Positions 17,401 through 23,283 of a stretch of DNA of 33,434 nucleotides are shown here, in pieces. A program made the position numbers and the translations under genes. The notes below the pieces were generated by a model that did no database searches, was not told the origin of the DNA, and was given only the letters and a program-made list of their open reading frames with translations. Positions within the stretch are counted from its first letter, which is position 1. Each line of letters begins with the position of its first letter. This DNA comes from an uncultured Bacteroidales bacterium. Lineage in GTDB: Bacteria; Bacteroidota; Bacteroidia; Bacteroidales; UBA932. The DNA lies in assembly GCA_904501835.1 (NCBI GenBank), contig CAJGBW010000013.1, forward strand, positions 1-33,434. The letters are read 5' to 3'.

Positions 17401-17625
17401 TGTCCTCAATACTCGAAGTTGGGTGCCAAACATTCCCTTCAGTTGAAGAAGATCGCTTGCGAAGACAACCGCAGTGAGGGTTCAACCTGGGTGAACTTTG
17501 ATTTGGCACAGATGGGCTTGGGTTGCGTAAACTCATGGCGCGCCCTTCCCCGTGAGGAGTATCTGCTCCGTCCCGCCGACAGAACTGTCACCTTCGTTAT
17601 CAGCCCTGTCTTGAATATCGACTAG
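14422..17625 (+). CDS. Secreted GH2 beta-galactosidase (LacZ type)
   Basis: 1067 residues. Signal peptide MKKLFSIMFAVFVALSSFG. The sugar-binding jelly roll (about 30-215, LNGIWDFRF, CQDFWRLAGLSR), an Ig-like domain, the TIM barrel (about 330-620) and a C-terminal LacZ small-chain domain (about 770-1060) are in the usual order. Catalytic acid/base is Glu459 in SLGNESGEG and the nucleophile is Glu527 in IQCEYAHAMGNS; both motifs are intact, as are KGVNRHEMN and RTCHYPNDPRWYDLCD. It should release terminal beta-galactose from glycans in the periplasm or at the cell surface. No SusC/SusD pair is nearby. The next gene starts only 2 bases after the stop, so it is the first gene of a longer transcript. 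Confidence 0.93.
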   Translation: MKKLFSIMFAVFVALSSFGAEKMADWQDPNILGKNRLPMRSTFFTDGEYVSLNGIWDFRFFADRKDVTRDGFSKLPLTAETEGWAPVQVPSMWDLTGYCDPLYTNDRYPWYGHFENNPPFVPDEHNYVGQYRRVFTVDPSWKGQDIFLCIGSATSNVRVFINGVEIGYSEDSKLEARFDITKYVKTGENQLGLEVYRWCDGTFLECQDFWRLAGLSRESFLYARPKARVEDVKFTASAEGVFDFKAEVTKGVTALQLELLSPCGKSVMTKTIKAVSKEKSETGYKVLRMKETFENPKLWSAEDPNLYVLKVACVGKNGVTENIKFNVGFRTVVIKGVQMLVNGQPVLIKGVNRHEMNAYKGYIVSEKDMIEDIRIMKQLNMNAVRTCHYPNDPRWYDLCDKYGIYVLDEANVETHGMRYGEHTLAKRPDFEKAHVDRVRRMVLRDFNHPSVIVWSLGNESGEGPNFERSAEWVRAYDSTRPVHYERMRHEAVSDFNCPMYYSYEKCLKYLTVGNAGNGQEKPLIQCEYAHAMGNSMGGFKEYWDMTRQYAGYQGGYIWDFVDQALKWPTDASQYGSDHIFAFGGDFNAYDPSDSCFLCNGVIAADRSLHPHAYEVAYQQRNIHTSATTEDIYAGKVQVYNENFFVGLDNYRMNWTLQCEGVNVLSGVVENLDVPAQQTATVALAGLNQAAIDKVCCADKDVYLYVEYALKKYHQLLEAGTVCAYDQILVRKAAPKAFQTVAAAPVANENESELVLSGVRKGCGMQRTTWTLTLDKKTGFITQYTLGGNAMLKTPITPCFTRAYTNNDSGAHVRNEKGNTGGKMRGFMDRWFNPDYKVADIQVNTQGENVTAKVVYQPIIDQHAVITLEYVFDANGNVVVSQSMNQTEGIDERCLLGRFGMEFSMPGQYSVVDFYGAGPFETYIDRKSSAIVGRYTQSVNDQYHYGYAYPQESGTHVDLKWFQTLDDNGTGLRIARVDGGEFSASALPFSRFDICPQYSKLGAKHSLQLKKIACEDNRSEGSTWVNFDLAQMGLGCVNSWRALPREEYLLRPADRTVTFVISPVLNID

Positions 17626-17627
17626 GC

Positions 17628-18518
17628 GTGGTAAACAAGAGTTTTATAGTCGCAGGAAATCCTTTTCAGGTGCGTTGCCCAGAGTGGTTGCTTTCTTCTT
17701 ATGCACCCTTTGAGGCAGAACATCCCGAGCCTGTTTTTTCTCTGGATGTGGCACCTGAAGATGATATACAATCCCTGTTGGCTCCTCATACATTGATTAC
17801 CCGTTGCAATGAGGAACCTCCTTATCTGTGGCTATATGCCAATCAGACTTTGCTGGAGGTGGATGATGTGATATTCGGGTTTTCACTCAATGGTGAGGAA
17901 TGTATGTCCGTATTGGAATTACCTGCCGGTTTGAAGGGCGGTAATTGCCGTTTGCGGGTGCGTCGTCGTATTGTCAAGCATGAATTGGAGTGTTGTGTCA
18001 ATAATGCCCTGATGTTGCTTTATACAGTATATACCACCCGTAGGCAGACTTTGACTATCCATTCCTCTGTGACGGTTTGTGAGGGAAAAGGCTATGCTTT
18101 TTTGGGAAAAAGCGGTACGGGAAAAAGTACGCACAGCAGTCTTTGGTTGAAATATATTCCTGACACTTGGCTCTTGAATGATGACAATCCCATCGTTCGT
18201 TTTGAAGATGGGCAGCCTTACATTTATGGCTCGCCTTGGAGTGGTAAGACGCCCTGCTATAAAAATGAAAAAGTGCCTTTGGCGGGTATCGTTCGTCTGG
18301 CACAAGCCCCCCACAATGCCATCAGCGAGTTGAAAGGGTTGAGTGCTTATGCCGCTTTCTTGCCTTCCTGTTCCAGCTTGAAGTGGAAGCGAGATTTGGA
18401 GGATTGTCTGTGCAAGACCGTCGAGTCCGTCGTTTCAAATACCGGAGTTTATCATTTGGATTGCCTTCCGGATGAAGCAGCGGCCCGTCTGTGTCATAGC
18501 AAGATTCATAAAGCTTGA
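17628..18518 (+). CDS. HprK-like / PEPCK-fold serine kinase of a PqqD-type cassette
   Basis: 296 residues from a GTG start 2 bases after the beta-galactosidase stop; no ATG fits better. The N-terminal half (about 1-140) is poorly conserved and partly hydrophobic. The C-terminal half carries a P-loop, GKSGTGKST at 160-168, then LLNDDNPIVRFEDG and the SPWSGKTPCYKNEKVPLAGI segment, as in HPr kinase/phosphorylase-like proteins of peptide-modification clusters. Unlike real HprK it lacks the long N-terminal regulatory domain and there is no HPr gene here. Related kinases phosphorylate lasso peptides. The stop overlaps the next start (TTGA). I infer phosphorylation of a peptide or small product; the substrate is not visible. 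Confidence 0.85.
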   Translation: MVNKSFIVAGNPFQVRCPEWLLSSYAPFEAEHPEPVFSLDVAPEDDIQSLLAPHTLITRCNEEPPYLWLYANQTLLEVDDVIFGFSLNGEECMSVLELPAGLKGGNCRLRVRRRIVKHELECCVNNALMLLYTVYTTRRQTLTIHSSVTVCEGKGYAFLGKSGTGKSTHSSLWLKYIPDTWLLNDDNPIVRFEDGQPYIYGSPWSGKTPCYKNEKVPLAGIVRLAQAPHNAISELKGLSAYAAFLPSCSSLKWKRDLEDCLCKTVESVVSNTGVYHLDCLPDEAAARLCHSKIHKA

Positions 18519-20137
18519 AAAGCTACCTATCATATTTCTTTTGTCAAATAAAGCCCTATCGATGGGCTTTATTGGCTATGGTATTCTGTAGTATTTTATT
18601 GGCTGCCTGTTCGTTTTTTTATGTCTATGTCTCCAAAGCGTTGGTGGATATTGCCACAGGACAGGGGGACGGTTCTCTGCTAGTGTTCGCGCTTTTGCTG
18701 CTGGGGGTTATTCTGCTGCGTATTCTGACACGTTCTTTGCGGACTTATTGGCAGAACCGCAGTCTTTTCCGTATGAAAAACGAAATGCGTCAGCGTCAGT
18801 TTGATTCCTTGCTGCGACTGAGTTTTCTTTCCAAAGAGAAATTTCATACCGGAGATATGGTGTCTCGTGTGCAAGGGGATGTAGATACAGTCTCTTCCGC
18901 TTTTTGTCAGACGCTGCCGGGCTTGATTGGGGCCTTTCTGCAATTTATGGTGGCCTTTGTCTATATGCTTTATCTGGATGCCCGATTGGCGTGGGTACTG
19001 GTCGTTTTGATTCCGTTGGGCTTGTTGGCGGCTCGTTATGTGCTTTATAAAATGAGGGATATGAGCCGTGATGTACGTGATAAAGAAAGTCGTGTGCAGG
19101 CCCATATTCAGGAAAGTCTGCAACATCAAAGTCTGATTCAAGCGATGGAGTACGACGGGCAGAGCAGCCGTGAACTGTCTTCTTTGTTAGGGGGCTGGTA
19201 CGATAAGTCCTTGAATCGAACGCGTTTTGGCATTGTTGCCCATATTATTTCCGCTTTGTGCTTTTCAGGAAGTTATGCTTTGGCATTTTTGTGGGGCGTC
19301 AATGGATTGGCAAGCGGTGCCGTTACTTACGGTCTGATGACCGCCTTTTTGCAGTTGGTCAATCAATTGCAGCGCCCTTTGTTGGAATTGGGTGAAATGC
19401 TTCCGAGCCTTTTTCATAGCACCGCTTCCATTGACCGATTGTTAGAATTGGATGCGGTCGATAAGGAAGAGCCGATGTCTCCCTGTTTCCTTGAAGGATC
19501 AGTCGGTATCCGTTTGGACTCTCTCTCTTTTGCCTATGAGCAAGGGGATGAGGCGGTATTTGAGCATTTTACCTATGATTTTACCCCCGGCAGCAAAACG
19601 GCTCTGGTCGGTGAAACGGGCGTGGGCAAAACAACGCTGATTAAATTGATTTTGGCTTTTTTGAAGCCTCGTGCGGGTAAGGTACTTTTTTATAGTGAAC
19701 TGTCAGGTGCTTGTGAGGCATCGGTTGCTACGCGCTGTAATTTGGTCTATGTTCCCCAGGGAAACAGCCTGCTTAGCGGTACGATACGTCAGAATCTGCT
19801 GATGGGCAAGGTGGATGCCAGTGATGAGGAGCTCCGTGAGGCACTCCATACGGCAGTGGCTGATTTTGTGTTTGATTTGCCCCAGGGACTGGATACGCCT
19901 TGTTTTGAGTCGGGCGGTGGCTTGAGTGAAGGACAGGCGCAGCGAATCGCGATTGCCCGTGCTTTGCTTCGTCCGGGTAACATTCTTTTGCTCGATGAGT
20001 TTTCTTCGGCCTTGGATGGACAGACGGAAGCTTTGTTGATGGAAAGGTTGTTGGCCCAGCGTCCGGCGGAAACCATGATTTTTATTACCCATAGAGAGAT
20101 AGTATCTCAATATTGTGATCATACCTTAAAATTATAA
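18515..20137 (+). CDS. ABC transporter, fused membrane and ATPase domains (exporter type)
   Basis: 540 residues from a TTG that overlaps the kinase stop. An exporter-type membrane domain with about six helices (about 15-310) is followed by the ATPase domain: Walker A GETGVGKTT at 366-374, Q-loop region LVYVPQGNSLLSGTIRQNLL, signature LSEGQ at 470-474, and Walker B ILLLDEFSSALD with Asp494 and Glu495. All ATPase motifs are intact. It would form a homodimer in the inner membrane. No N-terminal C39 peptidase domain is present, so it does not itself cleave a leader. In related clusters the same transporter type exports the modified peptide. It ends 3 bases before the PqqD-like gene. Confidence 0.93.
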   Translation: MKSYLSYFFCQIKPYRWALLAMVFCSILLAACSFFYVYVSKALVDIATGQGDGSLLVFALLLLGVILLRILTRSLRTYWQNRSLFRMKNEMRQRQFDSLLRLSFLSKEKFHTGDMVSRVQGDVDTVSSAFCQTLPGLIGAFLQFMVAFVYMLYLDARLAWVLVVLIPLGLLAARYVLYKMRDMSRDVRDKESRVQAHIQESLQHQSLIQAMEYDGQSSRELSSLLGGWYDKSLNRTRFGIVAHIISALCFSGSYALAFLWGVNGLASGAVTYGLMTAFLQLVNQLQRPLLELGEMLPSLFHSTASIDRLLELDAVDKEEPMSPCFLEGSVGIRLDSLSFAYEQGDEAVFEHFTYDFTPGSKTALVGETGVGKTTLIKLILAFLKPRAGKVLFYSELSGACEASVATRCNLVYVPQGNSLLSGTIRQNLLMGKVDASDEELREALHTAVADFVFDLPQGLDTPCFESGGGLSEGQAQRIAIARALLRPGNILLLDEFSSALDGQTEALLMERLLAQRPAETMIFITHREIVSQYCDHTLKL

Positions 20138-20140
20138 AAG

Positions 20141-20410
20141 ATGAAACTGAAAACAGGATTTGTTCTTCGTGAGGTCTGCAATCAGAAAATTGTTGCAGCG
20201 GAGGGTTTGGAAAATATCAACTTCAATAAACTCCTTTCTTTGAATGAAAGTGCAGCGTATTTGTGGGAAAGTGTTGAGGGAAAGGAATTTACCCTTGAAG
20301 ATTTGGCACAGGCTCTCATCGATCGCTACGAGATTGACCGTGATTTGGCGATGAAAGATTCTGCCTCTCTTTTGGAAAGTTGGCGTTCTGTGGGCGTATT
20401 GGAAGAGTAG
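20141..20410 (+). CDS. PqqD-family protein (RiPP recognition element type)
   Basis: 89 residues with the winged-helix PqqD pattern: an N-terminal strand pair (KTGFVLREVCNQKIVAAEG), the motif FNKLLSLNESAAYLWESVEG, then EFTLEDLAQALIDRYEI and a C-terminal helix ending SWRSVGVLEE. The 'LN.SAA.LWE...G..T...L...L...Y.' pattern is characteristic. PqqD-like domains bind leader peptides and present them to modifying enzymes. It is a free-standing copy, as with the lasso B1 protein. Spacing is 3 bases from the ABC gene and 9 to the nucleotidyltransferase, so it is firmly part of the operon. No precursor peptide lies beside it. Confidence 0.88.
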   Translation: MKLKTGFVLREVCNQKIVAAEGLENINFNKLLSLNESAAYLWESVEGKEFTLEDLAQALIDRYEIDRDLAMKDSASLLESWRSVGVLEE

Positions 20411-20419
20411 TCCAAGTCC

Positions 20420-21610
20420 ATGAGCCTTGTAGAAAAACATTTTCTTTGGTTTTTACGAGCCGGTCTGTGGGGATTGACCCGGGACGGCTCCTGCGAGGCA
20501 CTTAAATCCGCTGCCCCTTCTCCTGATGAAGATTTTGATTGGGGTGGCATTTTTTCTTTGGCTAAAAGGCAGACGGTGCTGTTGCTTGTGGAAGACGGTG
20601 TCGAAGCCTGGATGCAATGGTTGAGGGAGAATGAACAGACAATACCTGAAATTCCCGCTATCTACTTGTTGAAAATAGAGAATTTGCGGGATTTGGCGCG
20701 TGAACAACATGCGATGCAGGACAAGATGCTGCAACGTGCGTGCGGGCTCTTGCAGCAAGATGGAATCACTCCTTATCTATTGAAAGGGGAGTCGCTAGCC
20801 CTCTTGTATCCGCAGCCGTTCAGCAGGGTATGCGGGGATATTGACCTCTATGTGGATCCGGAGGATTTTAAACGTGCAAAGCGCTTGTTGTCAGGGGTTT
20901 ATGATACAATAGGACGCGTGACGGATAAGCATTGTACGTTTAAGGAAGGGCGCTTAAAATTGGAATTGCATTGGCAGGCGATGAGCCTGGGAAATCCTTT
21001 TGTTCGAAAAGCCTTTCAAACGTATTCCCGCGAATCTCTTTCTTCTATACAGCCCATCCGATGCTGCCTCCCGTTATCAGGGTATCAAGTGGCTGTGCCC
21101 CCTTTACAATTTAATCTCATTTTTGTACTTGCCCATCTTTTTCATCATTTTATTGAGGGAGGTGTGGGACTTCGTCAGTTGTGTGATTGGGCGGTACTTT
21201 TGCAGCATGCTTTTGCTGAATCAACGACATCGGATTCTGCCCTCGATTTATCGGAACTGCGCACCCGCCTGGAGAAATTTTCGCTTATGCGGGCTTGGCA
21301 AATCTTTGGAAATATCGCTGTCCGTTATTTGGGGGTCCCTGTCGAGAAAATGCCTTTTTATTCAGAATCTTGTTCAAGCAGCGCCGATCGTTGTCTGTCC
21401 ATCATTCTGACGGAAGGAAATTTTGGCCGCTATGGAAAAGGGAAATATGCCCGTCGCAAAAGCGATAGCTATTCCCAGCGTAAGAGCAAGGCTTTGCGCT
21501 TGACTTCCAAACGCTTGTGGCGTAAATCCATTATTTTCCCGTGGGATGTGCTGTATTATCTCCCGACGTGGGCAGCCGAGAGTTTTTCACGATTGTTTAA
21601 GCATCAATAA
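20420..21610 (+). CDS. Nucleotidyltransferase-fold protein (NTP_transf_5 type) of the PqqD cassette
   Basis: 396 residues. The centre holds the family signature: PYLLKGESLALLYPQPFSR, then VCGDIDLYV with Asp140 and Asp142 in the place of the two metal-binding aspartates of the polymerase-beta fold, and later KLELHWQAMSLG and FVLAHLFHHFIEGGVGLRQLCDWAV. These are the usual landmarks of the uncharacterised nucleotidyltransferase family that accompanies PqqD-like and HprK-like genes. The C-terminus is basic (KRKSDSYSQRKSKALRL). It probably transfers a nucleotide or related group to a peptide, lipid or sugar; the acceptor is unknown. The stop TAA directly abuts the stop of the convergent gene (21611), with no gap. 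Confidence 0.85.
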   Translation: MSLVEKHFLWFLRAGLWGLTRDGSCEALKSAAPSPDEDFDWGGIFSLAKRQTVLLLVEDGVEAWMQWLRENEQTIPEIPAIYLLKIENLRDLAREQHAMQDKMLQRACGLLQQDGITPYLLKGESLALLYPQPFSRVCGDIDLYVDPEDFKRAKRLLSGVYDTIGRVTDKHCTFKEGRLKLELHWQAMSLGNPFVRKAFQTYSRESLSSIQPIRCCLPLSGYQVAVPPLQFNLIFVLAHLFHHFIEGGVGLRQLCDWAVLLQHAFAESTTSDSALDLSELRTRLEKFSLMRAWQIFGNIAVRYLGVPVEKMPFYSESCSSSADRCLSIILTEGNFGRYGKGKYARRKSDSYSQRKSKALRLTSKRLWRKSIIFPWDVLYYLPTWAAESFSRLFKHQ

Positions 21611-23269
21611 TTAGAATTCCTCCGAATAGATGAAATTGTCCGGAATCCGGTCTAGTCCAGGTTGGGTGGGAGTGGCAATCTCATCATTTTCCGGATATCT
21701 CTTCAGGTAGCGTATGGTACTATAGATGGGTAAATGGTCAGATATGGTACTGATGTCTATATCCGCGAAGTTAGATACGGTGCCATTTTCGATAATTTCA
21801 TACCCGAACGGATTTTTCCATATAAAGATATAGTCTATACACTTTTCCGGGAGCGAGGAGGGGTAGGTAAATGTATTCGGAGAAATCAAATCCCAGTAAT
21901 AACCAAACATGGTAATGGGTTGTTCTGTCGGTTTGCAGTTCATATCTCCCAAGATAATGATGGGCTTATTGCAATCGGGGTAATGAGTCCTTACCCATTC
22001 ATTGATAACCGATACGGCTCTGACACGGGCTAGATTGTACATTTGATCGAGGTGGGTCACGCAGAAAACCACGTCGTCAAATTCAATGATTCCCATTGAA
22101 CGGGTCTCGGCGCCTGTATATTTCTCAAGAATGACAGGAGGCCATATCTTTACGACCTTCATTTTAGAAGAGTATAACGCAGCACTACCATAGTCTTCGT
22201 TCTCCGCCGGAATAAAGTGGCTGTTCCAACCCGTTCCTAACAATCCAATGACTTTTTGGTCTTGTTGAACATAGGTGGATGCATCTTCCGTATTGTCGAT
22301 TTTTCGGTCAACTTCGTTCAATCCCACAAGGTCGGCGCCAACTTCTGCAATGACTTTTGCAACTTCAGGATAGGTGTAATACCCAAGTGATGCGTAACTT
22401 TTGTTGAAGCGTCCTACATTGTAGCTCATTACGGTGAGTTCTTTGTATTCTGCTATCGGAAGCCAGTTGTTTGAGTTTAACTTGATTTTATTCAGTTTTC
22501 CTGGCTCGATGCTGATGTTTCCTGGCGTGATTTTTTTGATATAAGTCCCCATGTCGGTTTCAATACTGATGCTCAATTGGGTCTGCGTATCAATGACAGA
22601 CTCTTGCATGGAGGTCATAAAATAGGCCTTTACCTCTTTGGCTTCTCCAATATCGCTATTGTTGAATGTCAGCGATAGTAAGGAACTTTTGGGAGAATCA
22701 GCTGCATTCCCTGAGTTAAATATGGATTTAGATGCTTTGAGATAGACTTTATAAATGTTGCGTGCGGCAACGGGGAGTTGGAAATGCAGAAGTAGGCAAC
22801 CGCTTTGAAACAGTTTGCCGCCGGCACTTTCAGCCCACTCGTCCGTGAATGAGATGTTGGTGTAGGAGTTAACCCCACTTAGGCAGGCATCGTATTGAAG
22901 GTGAGATACAGAAGCGATATCTTCTTGAATTTGTTCTAGGTAGTTTCGGGTGAGGTGATTCTCCATTTCAGAAAGGATGATGTCAAATCGTTCGCCCTCT
23001 ACCATCGTTCCGGTGAATGTGGCTTGTTTCCCGTCAATGGATTTGGGGGTAAACCATTCTTCTGTTTGTCCGACAACTTTCAGGCGGTCTGTTGTTTCCC
23101 ACGAAAGCGACATGCCGGCTTCGTTTGTCATTTCTGCTAGAGCGACTTTTGTTTCTTCTGGGAAGGAGGCGTTGATGGAAATAGTGGGGGTGCTGTTATT
23201 CTTGTCCAGGCAGGCATTTGCCATGATAACGCATAGGAGCAATAAAATTCTACGGGTAATGTTCTTCAT
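21611..23269 (-). CDS. Lipoprotein: fimbrillin-like N-terminal domain fused to endonuclease/exonuclease/phosphatase (EEP) domain
   Basis: 552 residues from the ATG at 23269; an upstream in-frame start at 23326 would overlap the preceding gene. A strong GAGGAGGG site lies 6 bases before this ATG. Lipobox VIMANAC puts the lipid on Cys20. Residues 30-270 match the N-terminal domain of the neighbouring gene (for example SFTDEWAESAGGKLFQSGCL). Residues 275-520 are an EEP domain with Asn284 (MSYNVG), Glu319 (GLNEVD), His406 (CVTHLD), Asp442 and Asn444 (GDMN) and Asp511-His512 (SDHLP); all are intact. Family members cleave phosphodiesters in DNA, phosphoinositides or sphingomyelin. It is likely surface-exposed; the substrate is unknown. 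Confidence 0.85.
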   Translation of the reverse strand: MKNITRRILLLLCVIMANACLDKNNSTPTISINASFPEETKVALAEMTNEAGMSLSWETTDRLKVVGQTEEWFTPKSIDGKQATFTGTMVEGERFDIILSEMENHLTRNYLEQIQEDIASVSHLQYDACLSGVNSYTNISFTDEWAESAGGKLFQSGCLLLHFQLPVAARNIYKVYLKASKSIFNSGNAADSPKSSLLSLTFNNSDIGEAKEVKAYFMTSMQESVIDTQTQLSISIETDMGTYIKKITPGNISIEPGKLNKIKLNSNNWLPIAEYKELTVMSYNVGRFNKSYASLGYYTYPEVAKVIAEVGADLVGLNEVDRKIDNTEDASTYVQQDQKVIGLLGTGWNSHFIPAENEDYGSAALYSSKMKVVKIWPPVILEKYTGAETRSMGIIEFDDVVFCVTHLDQMYNLARVRAVSVINEWVRTHYPDCNKPIIILGDMNCKPTEQPITMFGYYWDLISPNTFTYPSSLPEKCIDYIFIWKNPFGYEIIENGTVSNFADIDISTISDHLPIYSTIRYLKRYPENDEIATPTQPGLDRIPDNFIYSEEF

Positions 23270-23275
23270 CTTCAG

Positions 23276-23283
23276 CCCTCCTC
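23276..23283 (-). promoter_or_regulatory. Strong Shine-Dalgarno site for the EEP lipoprotein
   Basis: GAGGAGGG on the minus strand (23283-23276) sits 6 bases before the ATG at 23269 and directly after the upstream gene stop. It settles the start codon choice and is unusually strong for Bacteroidetes. Confidence 0.55.

Noticed and set aside
16147..17433. 428-codon minus-strand ORF opposite the beta-galactosidase
   Set aside because: No recognisable domain, and the sense strand encodes an intact GH2 enzyme; it is a codon-bias shadow.
17628..21610. A complete lasso peptide gene cluster
   Set aside because: The PqqD-like protein, kinase, transporter and nucleotidyltransferase fit, but the B2 protease, the asparagine-synthase-like cyclase and any precursor gene are missing, so only the accessory part is supported.
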